33,153 bases of DNA, from assembly GCA_964604565.1 (NCBI GenBank), contig CAZRZN010000019.1, positions 1-33,153 on the forward strand, given 5' to 3'. Of the stretch, positions 1 through 7,115 are shown one piece after another. The translations under genes and the position numbers were made by a program. The DNA is from CAZRZN01 sp964604565 (lineage in GTDB: Bacteria > Pseudomonadota > Alphaproteobacteria > Rhodobacterales > Rhodobacteraceae). Position 1 is the first letter of the stretch, and the number at the start of each line of letters is the position of its first letter. The notes below the pieces were generated by a model that worked only from the letters and a program-made list of their open reading frames with translations, was not told where the DNA came from and ran no database searches.

Positions 1-454
1 TTACCTGCACATGGGTCTGTCGGGCGGGTATCTCGCCGTGATCTGGGCGCAGGCGCTGTTCGTCTTTCCGTATGTCATGATCGCGCTGTCCGATCCATGG
101 CGTGCGCTGGATGCCCGCCTGCCGCGCGCGGCGGCGGCGTTGGGCGCAGGGCCGTGGCGCCGTCTTTGGCGGGTCAAACTGCCGGTCCTGCTGACACCGA
201 TCCTGACGGCAACGGCCATTGGCATCGCGGTCTCTGTTGCCCAATACCTGCCGACCTTGTTCATGGGCGCCGGGCGGATCGCCACGCTGACAACTGAGGC
301 GGTTACACTGACATCCTCATCGGACCGGCGCGTGACAGGGGTTTATGCGACGCTGCAAGCCGGATTGCCCTTTGCCGCATATGGCGCGGCCTTCCTGCTC
401 CCCGCCCTTTTGCACCGCAATCGCAAGGGCCTTTCGGGGGGCGCGCCGGCATGA
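1..454 (+). CDS. ABC transporter permease, YnjC-like (3' end only)
   Basis: This is the C-terminal part of an inner-membrane permease; the gene enters the window already open and its start lies outside. The visible 150 or so residues hold hydrophobic segments and an EAA-type loop (RAAAALGAGPWRRLWRVKLP), the contact site for an ABC ATPase. The next segment, with ATAIGIAVSVAQYLPTLFMG, is typical of the YnjC/thiamine-type permeases. The stop overlaps the ATPase start by four bases, so the two are translationally coupled and form one importer. The substrate is not readable from the sequence; YnjBCD systems are poorly characterised. Family call is good, substrate unknown. Confidence 0.85.
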   Translation, partial: YLHMGLSGGYLAVIWAQALFVFPYVMIALSDPWRALDARLPRAAAALGAGPWRRLWRVKLPVLLTPILTATAIGIAVSVAQYLPTLFMGAGRIATLTTEAVTLTSSSDRRVTGVYATLQAGLPFAAYGAAFLLPALLHRNRKGLSGGAPA

Positions 455-1083
455 CCCTGAAGATCGAGGCGCTGAGCCTGCGCCTGAAATCCGCGCCGCC
501 GCTCTTTCCGCCGCTTGACCTGACAATCCCCCCGGGGGAGGTGGCGACCGTCATGGGACCGTCGGGGGCCGGAAAATCCACCCTGCTTGACGCCATTGGC
601 GGGCATCTGGCCCATGGATTCGTCCTTGAGGGCCGCGTGACGCTTGGGCACCGGGACGTGACCGGGCTGCCTGCCGAGGCGCGGCGCATCGGCTTCATGT
701 TTCAGGATGCGATCCTGTTTCCGCATCTTTCTGTCGGGGACAACCTTGCCTTTGGCCTGCCGGCAACTGTGCGCGGACGGGCGGCACGGCGGGCACGGGT
801 CGAGACCGCGCTTGACGCGGCCGGTCTGTCCGGCCTGCATGACCGCGATCCGGCGACCCTGTCGGGCGGTCAGCGTGCGCGCGCCGCGCTGATGCGCACG
901 CTTCTGGCCGACCCGATGGCGCTTTTGCTGGATGAGCCGTTTTCAAAGCTGGACGCTGCCCTCCGGTCTGAAATGCGGGCCTTTACCTTCGCCCACGTCC
1001 GGGACCGGGACATTCCCGCGCTGATGGTCACCCACGACCCAGCCGATGCCGAGGCCGCCCCGGGCGAGGTGATTGTCCTTTGA
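451..1083 (+). CDS. ABC transporter ATP-binding protein, YnjD-like
   Basis: This is the cytoplasmic ATPase that powers the permease just upstream. At 210 residues it is a short, single-domain ABC ATPase. Visible motifs are Walker A GPSGAGKS at residues 36-43, a Q-loop in FMFQDAILFPHL, the signature LSGGQRARAAL, Walker B LLLDEPF and the H-loop VTHD. It ends soon after the H-loop, with no regulatory C-terminal domain, as in YnjD-type proteins. The ATG overlaps the permease stop (ATGA). The 267 bases that follow contain no convincing gene. An amidohydrolase lies beyond, so the importer could feed it, but the gap makes one operon uncertain. Confidence 0.88.
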   Translation: MTLKIEALSLRLKSAPPLFPPLDLTIPPGEVATVMGPSGAGKSTLLDAIGGHLAHGFVLEGRVTLGHRDVTGLPAEARRIGFMFQDAILFPHLSVGDNLAFGLPATVRGRAARRARVETALDAAGLSGLHDRDPATLSGGQRARAALMRTLLADPMALLLDEPFSKLDAALRSEMRAFTFAHVRDRDIPALMVTHDPADAEAAPGEVIVL

Positions 1084-1350
1084 TCAAGGCAGGGATAGGA
1101 GATGACCCCCGATTCCGGGCCTGTGCGTGTCTCTCCGGCGCGATCCGGCCGGGCGGAACTGCCATCCGCGGCTCGCGCCAGGTGCGCCTATCGTCCGGTT
1201 CGCGGCACGGTTGACCCGGTGGGCAAAGCGTGGCGGCCCAGTCCGACAGACAGTAGGGCTGCGCGGATCTTTCGGCGCGACGGAGAATTCCCAATCTGCG
1301 AGGCGGCCGTTATAGGATCTGTATGACGGAACGGAAGACTTGGGGACCAC

Positions 1351-2553
1351 ATGATGACTGAAGCCGCAGAATTCGATCTTGTCCTGAAAGGCGGGCATGT
1401 GATCGACGAACGCAACGGGGTGAACGGTCTTGCCGACGTCGCCATCCGGCACGGGAAAATCGCAAAGGTGTCGCCGGACATCGACGCGGGGCGTTCCGCG
1501 ACGCGCGACGTGTCAGGCTGCTATGTCACGCCCGGGCTGATCGACCTGCACACCCATGTCTACCACAAGGCCACATCGCTCAGCGTGGACCCTGACATGA
1601 TCGCCCGGCGGTCTGCCGTGACCACGCTGGTGGACGCGGGCAGTGCGGGGGCGGGCAACTACGACGGGTTTCGCGATTTCGTCATGGCGCAGTCCCGCTA
1701 TCGGATCGTCGCCTTTCTCAACATCTCCTTTCCCGGCATCTTTGGCTTTGACAAGGGACTGGTGCTTGGCGAGGCCCGGCTGGCGGAGATGCTGCCGGTC
1801 GACCGCTGTGTGGCCAAGATCGAGGCGAACCGTGACAGGATCGTTGGCGTCAAGGTCAGGATCGGCGGGCCGGTGACCGGCGATCTGGGCCTGGGCGCGC
1901 TGGAACTGGCACTGGAGGCGGCAAACCAGGTGGATTTGCCCTTGATGACACATATCGGCGGCCCGCCCCCAAGTTATGCGGATGTGGTCGACATGCTGCG
2001 CCCGGGCGATATCCTGACCCACTGCTACCGGCCAGAGCCGAATTCCGCGATCACGGAAAACGGGGATATCCTTCCCGAGATCCTCGCCGCGCGCGAACGC
2101 GGCGTCCTGTTCGACATCGCGCATGGCATGGGCGCCTTTGGCTATCACACGGCCGATGCCGCCCTGCGTCACGATTTCAAGCCCGATGTGATCTCTTCGG
2201 ATGTGCATGTCGTCTGTGTCGATGGACCCGCCTACGATCTGCTGCACACCATGAGCAAGATCATGAACTGCGGAATGACGGCCGAGGACGTGATCGTGCG
2301 CGCCACGAACCGTCCAGCCCTTGCAATGGGACGGCCAGATCTCGGACATCTTGGTGCCGGTGCGGTGGCCGATATCTCTGTTCTCCGGATGGATCAGGCG
2401 GACGTCACCTTTGCCGATGTGCGCGGCATCGAACGGCAGGGCGACCGCCTCTTTCAACCGGTTGCGGTTTACCTCGCCGGCAAGGAAGGCGAACTTTCGC
2501 GCCGTCCATTTGAGGAGCATGCCCTGAAAATGCAGCCATGCAGGCCCGTCTGA
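1351..2553 (+). CDS. Amidohydrolase/deacetylase family metallohydrolase
   Basis: This is a 400-residue member of the dihydroorotase-like amidohydrolases, in the group annotated as amidohydrolase/deacetylase metallohydrolases. An N-terminal beta-sandwich segment (LVLKGGHVID) leads into the TIM barrel. The binuclear metal site is readable: HTH at residues 67-69, a Lys at 168 (VGVKVRIG) placed like the carboxylated lysine, His201, His224 and Asp284 (ISSDVH). The C-terminal stretch GAVADISVL is also typical. It should hydrolyse a cyclic amide or an N-acyl group; the natural substrate is not clear. Two ATG codons sit in tandem at 1351 and 1354, preceded by GGGGACCAC. It follows the YnjCD-like importer at a distance and may act on its cargo. 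Confidence 0.85.
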   Translation: MMTEAAEFDLVLKGGHVIDERNGVNGLADVAIRHGKIAKVSPDIDAGRSATRDVSGCYVTPGLIDLHTHVYHKATSLSVDPDMIARRSAVTTLVDAGSAGAGNYDGFRDFVMAQSRYRIVAFLNISFPGIFGFDKGLVLGEARLAEMLPVDRCVAKIEANRDRIVGVKVRIGGPVTGDLGLGALELALEAANQVDLPLMTHIGGPPPSYADVVDMLRPGDILTHCYRPEPNSAITENGDILPEILAARERGVLFDIAHGMGAFGYHTADAALRHDFKPDVISSDVHVVCVDGPAYDLLHTMSKIMNCGMTAEDVIVRATNRPALAMGRPDLGHLGAGAVADISVLRMDQADVTFADVRGIERQGDRLFQPVAVYLAGKEGELSRRPFEEHALKMQPCRPV

Positions 2554-2796
2554 CACCCGTTTGCATTGGGCGAAATCCGGGCATGGAAGCCGACCCGTTG
2601 TGCAACAGGCGACAAGCCCAATTGTGGCACACCATCGACAGGCCTTGAGCGAAGAACCGGCCGGCCGGGACGCGCGGGCCGGACCTGCCACAGATCGGAT
2701 TTCTTTCACGGCATGGGGCGATCACCGCACCTTCATCCGTGCATGGCGCCGCAAAATGCTGCACCATGGCATCGCGCAGGAAAAAGGACGCATACC

Positions 2797-3213
2797 ATGG
2801 ATCTTTACCGGGTCATCTACACATCGCGCCCGTTCGGGTTCGACGGGGGCATTCTGAACGGCATCCTGATGGATGCCCGCCGCATGAACGAACGTGACGG
2901 GATCACCGGTGCTCTGATATGCAGAGGGGACATCTACATGCAGCTTCTCGAAGGCCCCGAAAAGATCGTCAAGCAGGCCGTGGAACGCATCGGCCACGAT
3001 GACCGGCACGTCGAGATGACCCTTCACGTCACAAGAAACGTGTCCGAACGGATGTTCGGCGAATGGGCGATGCTTCATGACCCGGCGGCATCGTGGATCT
3101 GGTCACAGGAAGAGGTGACGAGCGGCGCGGTCGACCGCGCAACCGCGGATGAGGTGGAGGCGTTCTTCGTCACGCTGCGTGACAAACAGACGACCGCACA
3201 GGATCCGGTGTGA
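2797..3213 (+). CDS. Stand-alone BLUF blue-light sensor protein
   Basis: This 138-residue protein is a BLUF domain (FAD-binding blue-light receptor) with a short tail and no output domain. The photocycle residues are present: Tyr8 in YRVIYTSR, Asn31 before the GITGALI segment, Gln49 in YMQLLEGP, and Trp90/Met92 in RMFGEWAM. These are the positions known to rearrange hydrogen bonds around the flavin. The ATG at 2797 has AAAGGA eight bases upstream; the frame stays open further upstream, but that part lacks homology. Short BLUF proteins act by binding separate partners; no obvious partner is adjacent, although a GGDEF/EAL protein is encoded about 15 kb away. It converges on the oxidoreductase at 3242 with only 28 bases between. 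Confidence 0.93.
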   Translation: MDLYRVIYTSRPFGFDGGILNGILMDARRMNERDGITGALICRGDIYMQLLEGPEKIVKQAVERIGHDDRHVEMTLHVTRNVSERMFGEWAMLHDPAASWIWSQEEVTSGAVDRATADEVEAFFVTLRDKQTTAQDPV

Positions 3214-3241
3214 TCGAACCGCGCGGCCGGTTACTGATCCG

Positions 3242-4303
3242 TCAGGAGGGCACCAACACGATCTTGCCGACATGCCGCTTTTCCTCAAAGACGCGCTGCG
3301 CCTCGGCAATCCGCTCCAGCGGATATTCCGCGGCCAGCAGGGGCCGGATCTCTCCCCGCTCGATATAGGACAGGAGATTCGGAAAAACCGGCGCGTCCCA
3401 CGCTGTAGACCCGATCAGCGTCAGATCCTTCAGATACAGATCCCGCATGTCCAGATCGACGACGGGGCCGGCAATCGCACCGGAAGAGGCGTATCGCCCG
3501 CCCCGCCTTAGCAGCTTCAGCATCGTGCCGAAGCGTGGTCCCGCCACGTTGTCGATCACCACATCAATGCTTTCCGCGCCAAGCGTTTTGACCAGATCAT
3601 CCTCGCGCGTCAGCACGCGGTTTGCCCCGATTTCCGCCATCGCCTGACGTTTTGACGCGCTGGTGATGGCAATCACCTCGGCGCCCCGACGGCGGGCAAG
3701 CTGCACCACGGCCGACCCGACGCCGCCAGAGGCGCCCGGCACCAGAACGCGCATCCCCGCTGACACATCCGCCCGATGCAGCATATTTTCGGCGGTGCCA
3801 TAGGCGCAGGGAATGGTGGCTAGTTCCGCATCGCGCCAGTCACAATCCACCGCAAAAATCTCTGTCTGCGGCACAACCACATATTGCGCAAAGGCCCCGT
3901 TGAAATTCGACCCGAGCCAGCGGGTCTTGAGGCTGTCGAAGCCCTCTTCACGCATGCAGGACCGGACAAGGACACGTTGCCCGATCAAGGTTGCGTCGCC
4001 CTCTGGCCCTACGGACACCACCCGGCCGCAACAGTCAGTTCCCTGGATCAGGGGAAAGGGGGTTGCCCCGCTCCAGCCGCCCTCGCCTATTGCGCTGTCG
4101 CCCCCGGTTTCCTTCGTGCCTCCGGTGACCGACGAGGCATACCAGCCTAGGCGCGTGTTGATGTCCGTATTGTTGATTCCGGCCGCCAGCACGGCCAGAA
4201 GCACCTCCCCCTCGCCCGGGACGGGAATGGGCACATCGCGATAATCGAGCTTGTCATGGTCGCCGATGCCGGTGGTGACGACGGCCTTCATGCGCGTTTC
4301 CAA
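3242..4303 (-). CDS. Zinc-independent MDR (quinone oxidoreductase-like) alcohol dehydrogenase
   Basis: This is a 353-residue medium-chain dehydrogenase/reductase. The N-terminal GroES-like domain includes AAGINNTDINTRLGWY and GTDCCGRVVSVG. The NAD(P)-binding Rossmann segment is VPGASGGVGSAVVQLARRRGAEV, followed by the quinone-reductase-type end HVGKIVLVPS. The catalytic and structural zinc cysteines of true alcohol dehydrogenases are not evident, so a quinone/enone reductase role is more likely. The start chosen is TTG at 4303, because GGGAGG (4312-4317) sits eight bases before it; the ATG at 4291 has no good Shine-Dalgarno sequence. The gene lies 178 bases downstream of the protocatechuate operon on the same strand and may be its last member or separately controlled. 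Confidence 0.85.
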   Translation of the reverse strand: METRMKAVVTTGIGDHDKLDYRDVPIPVPGEGEVLLAVLAAGINNTDINTRLGWYASSVTGGTKETGGDSAIGEGGWSGATPFPLIQGTDCCGRVVSVGPEGDATLIGQRVLVRSCMREEGFDSLKTRWLGSNFNGAFAQYVVVPQTEIFAVDCDWRDAELATIPCAYGTAENMLHRADVSAGMRVLVPGASGGVGSAVVQLARRRGAEVIAITSASKRQAMAEIGANRVLTREDDLVKTLGAESIDVVIDNVAGPRFGTMLKLLRRGGRYASSGAIAGPVVDLDMRDLYLKDLTLIGSTAWDAPVFPNLLSYIERGEIRPLLAAEYPLERIAEAQRVFEEKRHVGKIVLVPS

Positions 4304-4326
4304 TGCCGGCGCCTCCCATTCCGATC

Positions 4327-4376
4327 AGGCTTTGCCTTCGTGACAAAGCCTGCCACAGGTCGGAAGCATGACAAAG
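4327..4376. repeat. Inverted and direct repeats upstream of the MDR oxidoreductase
   Basis: AGGCTTTG (4327-4334) and CAAAGCCT (4344-4351) form a perfect 8-bp inverted repeat with a 9-base spacer. The octamer TGACAAAG occurs at 4341-4348 and again at 4369-4376. The block sits 24-73 bases upstream of the TTG start. No run of T follows the stem on the minus strand, so a regulator site is more likely than a terminator. Confidence 0.4.
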
Positions 4377-4481
4377 ATCAATACGGCACGAACACGCGCC
4401 GGTCGAATGATACATGCTCACGAAACCCCAAGGACCATAGGGCACCTGCCCCGGATCACCGATACCCCGGTCCCTTCGGGA

Positions 4482-5318
4482 TCACGCCGATACGGGACGC
4501 AATCCAAGGATCTCCCGCGCCTGCGCCGGGGTTGCGACGGGCCGGTCGTATTGCCCGCACAGGGCTACGGCCCGTTCGATCAGCGCCGCGTTGGAGGGCG
4601 CCAACCGGTCCTTGTCCAGCCGCACGTTGTCCTCCAGTCCCGTGCGGGTGTGACCACCTGCGGCGATGGCCCATTCGTTGACCACGATCTGGTTGGCCCC
4701 GATGCCAGCGGCGCACCATTCCGCGTCCGGCGCGCGACTGCGCATGATGCCGACATAGAAATCGAACACCTCCCGGTCGGCGGGCATCGCGTTCTTCACC
4801 CCCATGACGAACTGCACATACAGCTTGCCATATAGCCCCTCGGCCCGATGCCTGCGGATCGCCTGAAGGATATGGCTGAGATCGAAGGCCTCGATCTCTG
4901 GCGTGACCTCGTATTTCTGCATTTCGGAGGACAGCCAATCGACCAGATCGGGCGGGTTCTCGTAGACGCGGGTGGGAAAGTTGTTCGAGCCCACCGAAAG
5001 CGACGCCATATCCGGCCGCAAGGGCAGCATCCCGCCACGCGCCTGTCCCGCGCCCGACCGTCCGCCGGTGGAAAACTGGACGATCATGCCCGGGCAGTGT
5101 TTCTCCAAGCCTTCCTTGAGCAACGCAAAGCGTTCAGGATCACTGGACGGTGTTTCATCGTCATTGCGCACATGGCAATGCGCAATCGATGCCCCCGCCT
5201 CAAAGGCCGCTTGCGTGCTTTCCACCTGTTCGGCCACGGTGATCGGCACCGCCGGGTTGTTGGCCTTGGTCGGCACCGAACCTGTTATGGCGACGCAAAG
5301 AATACAAGGTTTCGTCAT
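4482..5318 (-). CDS. Beta-keto acid cleavage enzyme (BKACE, 3-keto-5-aminohexanoate cleavage family)
   Basis: This is a 278-residue TIM-barrel enzyme of the BKACE family (formerly DUF849). The founding enzyme, Kce of lysine fermentation, condenses a beta-keto acid with acetyl-CoA to give acetoacetate and a new acyl-CoA. The zinc-binding HCHVR motif is at residues 47-51, and the C-terminal family block NEWAIAAGGHTRTGLEDN is present. It is the last of nine co-directional genes and lies 47 bases after pcaG. Lysine fermentation genes are absent. In this setting the obvious beta-keto acid is 3-oxoadipate, whose cleavage would give acetoacetate and succinyl-CoA. That substrate is inference from context; the family call is secure. 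Confidence 0.9.
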   Translation of the reverse strand: MTKPCILCVAITGSVPTKANNPAVPITVAEQVESTQAAFEAGASIAHCHVRNDDETPSSDPERFALLKEGLEKHCPGMIVQFSTGGRSGAGQARGGMLPLRPDMASLSVGSNNFPTRVYENPPDLVDWLSSEMQKYEVTPEIEAFDLSHILQAIRRHRAEGLYGKLYVQFVMGVKNAMPADREVFDFYVGIMRSRAPDAEWCAAGIGANQIVVNEWAIAAGGHTRTGLEDNVRLDKDRLAPSNAALIERAVALCGQYDRPVATPAQAREILGLRPVSA

Positions 5319-5365
5319 GGTATTGGCCTTTCAGTCGCGGTTGCGCCGCAGCTTCGTCCCGCGGG

Positions 5366-5986
5366 TCACAGGTCGAAAAACACGGTTTCGGCATCGCCCT
5401 GCAAGTGAATGTCAAAGCGATAGACGGTCTTTCCATCGCGGGACTCCGGGCGCGCCAGAAGGGTATCGCGCCGGTGGGCCTGTTCGATCAGCCCCATGAC
5501 CGGATCGGTGGCGTTGGCCTCGGGTTCATCCGCGAAATACAGCCTTGTGTGCAGGCCGATATTGATGCCGCGGGCAACAATCCAGAGCGACAGATGCGGC
5601 GCCTGCGGGCGCCCGCCAGGACCGACGGTCGCCCCCGGTTTGACCGTCTCGAAGGACCAAAGCCCGGTGTCGAAATCGCAGGCCGCACGGCCCCAGCCCC
5701 GGAACCCGTCCTCGACCTCGCGGCCGTCTTCGGGGTGGGCGTGAATGCCGGCGGCGTTGGCCTGCCACGCCTCGATCAAGGAGTCCTTCACCACTGCGCC
5801 GGTTCCGTCATGAACCGTCCCCTCGATCCGGATGCGCAGGCCTTCGGCGTTGGGGCCGGCGATATCCTGACCCAGCTCCCTCTCGAAAATGTCGAAGCCG
5901 GCCGCCGCGGGCGCCAGCCCGATATGGACATAGGGTCCGGCGGTCTGCGAAGCGGTTTCGCGCAGATACGTCAACGGTTGCGGCAT
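5366..5986 (-). CDS. pcaG: Protocatechuate 3,4-dioxygenase, alpha subunit
   Basis: This is the 206-residue alpha subunit of the intradiol ring-cleaving dioxygenase that opens protocatechuate to 3-carboxy-cis,cis-muconate. It shows the family beginning (ETASQTAGPYVHIGL), the middle SLIEAWQANAAGIHAHPED and the segment PHLSLWIVARGINIGLHTRLYF. It lacks the iron-binding Tyr/His set, as expected for alpha, which completes the active-site pocket with the beta subunit. Its ATG shares one base with the pcaH stop (TGATG), which supports equal synthesis of the two subunits. Length matches the usual 200 or so residues. Confidence 0.95.
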   Translation of the reverse strand: MPQPLTYLRETASQTAGPYVHIGLAPAAAGFDIFERELGQDIAGPNAEGLRIRIEGTVHDGTGAVVKDSLIEAWQANAAGIHAHPEDGREVEDGFRGWGRAACDFDTGLWSFETVKPGATVGPGGRPQAPHLSLWIVARGINIGLHTRLYFADEPEANATDPVMGLIEQAHRRDTLLARPESRDGKTVYRFDIHLQGDAETVFFDL

Positions 5987-6711
5987 CAGTTCCCCTCCGG
6001 CCGGTTTTCGAACAGGGTGGACCGGCGTCCCCGCAGCACGATGTCGAATTTGTAGGCGGTGCAGTCCAGCGGCACGGACGCATTCAGGTCAAGCGGCGCA
6101 ATGAGTTGTTCTATCGCTGCGGGATCCGGAATTGTCCTGATGATGGGACAATGCGGGATCAGCGGATCCCCCTCGAAATACATCTGGGTGATCAGGCGTT
6201 GGGCAAAGCCGCTGCCGAAGACCGAAAAATGGATATGTGCCGGGCGCCAGCTGTTCACCCAGTTGCGCCACGGATAGGCGCCCGGCTTGACCGTGCGAAA
6301 GGCATAGCAACCCTCCGCGTCGGTCAGCATGCGTCCGCATCCGCCGAAATTGGGGTCGATCGGGGCGAGGTAGCTGTCTTTCTTGTGTCGGTAACGGCCC
6401 CCGGCATTGGCCTGCCAGACCTCGACCAGCGTATTGGGCACAGGACGGGCGTTTTCGTCCAGAACGCGGCCATGCACGATGATCCTCTCACCGATGGGAT
6501 CACCGTCCTTGGCGTAATTGCGGATCAGATCGTGGTCGAGCGGGCCCAGATCACCCTGCCCGAACACCGGGCCGGTGGTCTCGGACACGCTGGCCTGCAA
6601 CGACAACAGCGGGTTGCGCGGCGACCGTGCAACGGATGTCTTGTAATCGCGCGTCAGCGCCGGCGGCTGCAACGTCCAGTCGCGCTGATAAAAATCTCCG
6701 GGTCGGGTCAT
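5986..6711 (-). CDS. pcaH: Protocatechuate 3,4-dioxygenase, beta subunit
   Basis: This 241-residue beta subunit carries the non-haem ferric centre. The four iron ligands are visible: Tyr107 in GGRYRHKKD, Tyr146 in GAYPWRNW, and His159 and His161 in WRPAHIHF, with Arg156 beside them. The N-terminal subunit-contact region ends in NPLLSLQASVSETTGP. The enzyme cleaves protocatechuate between the two hydroxyl carbons using O2. It overlaps the pcaC end by four bases and sits directly before pcaG. The order here is quiC-pcaC-pcaH-pcaG, so protocatechuate made by QuiC is consumed by products of the same transcript. Confidence 0.96.
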   Translation of the reverse strand: MTRPGDFYQRDWTLQPPALTRDYKTSVARSPRNPLLSLQASVSETTGPVFGQGDLGPLDHDLIRNYAKDGDPIGERIIVHGRVLDENARPVPNTLVEVWQANAGGRYRHKKDSYLAPIDPNFGGCGRMLTDAEGCYAFRTVKPGAYPWRNWVNSWRPAHIHFSVFGSGFAQRLITQMYFEGDPLIPHCPIIRTIPDPAAIEQLIAPLDLNASVPLDCTAYKFDIVLRGRRSTLFENRPEGN

Positions 6712-7115
6712 GTGTCACTCTCACCGTGCTGTTGTCCGGTTTCGGCATCCATCTCTGCAAAGGTGGCCTTGGCAAGCTTCAGCGCATGGTTTGCGCGCGG
6801 CACGCCCGCATAGATCGCCACATGCTGAAACGCCTCGATCACATCCTGACGCGTGGCCCCGGTGCGGGCCGTCGCGCGGACATGCATTGGAATTTCCTCG
6901 AAATTGCCGGTCGCGGCAAGCAGAGCAAGCGTCAGCATCGACCGTTCGCGCCGCGAAATCGCATCCGACGCCCAGACCGTGCCCCATGCACTTTCGGTGA
7001 TGAGCGTCTGGAACGCCACGTCCAGATCGGTCTTTGCCGCCTCGGCCCGGTCCACATGTGCATCCCCCAGAACCTGACGGCGCACCGCCATGCCGTTGTC
7101 AAATCTGTCCGTCAT
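6708..7115 (-). CDS. pcaC: 4-carboxymuconolactone decarboxylase
   Basis: This is a 135-residue alpha-helical protein of the carboxymuconolactone decarboxylase (AhpD-like) family. It should convert gamma-carboxymuconolactone to 3-oxoadipate enol-lactone. The segment RRERSMLTLALLAATGNFEEIPMHVRATARTG, split here over the middle, includes the conserved E-x(3)-H region. The tail FQHVAIYAGVPRANHALKLA is also typical of PcaC. It is a stand-alone PcaC, not fused to the enol-lactone hydrolase PcaD as in some bacteria. It overlaps quiC and pcaH by four bases each. The cycloisomerase that makes its substrate (PcaB) is not encoded in the window. Confidence 0.94.
   Translation of the reverse strand: MTDRFDNGMAVRRQVLGDAHVDRAEAAKTDLDVAFQTLITESAWGTVWASDAISRRERSMLTLALLAATGNFEEIPMHVRATARTGATRQDVIEAFQHVAIYAGVPRANHALKLAKATFAEMDAETGQQHGESDT

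Noticed and set aside
1102..1326. 74-codon frame after the YnjD-like gene with a plausible ribosome site (GGGATAGGAG before the ATG)
   Set aside because: The protein is Arg/Pro/Ala-rich without any recognisable fold, typical of random frames in GC-rich DNA; overlapping frames of similar length exist.
1513..2709. 398-codon minus-strand frame opposite the amidohydrolase
   Set aside because: It is the antisense shadow of a gene with a full metal site; its translation has no family features.
3217..3232. AACCG/CGGTT stem between the convergent BLUF and MDR genes
   Set aside because: Only five base pairs and no T-run; too weak to call a terminator.
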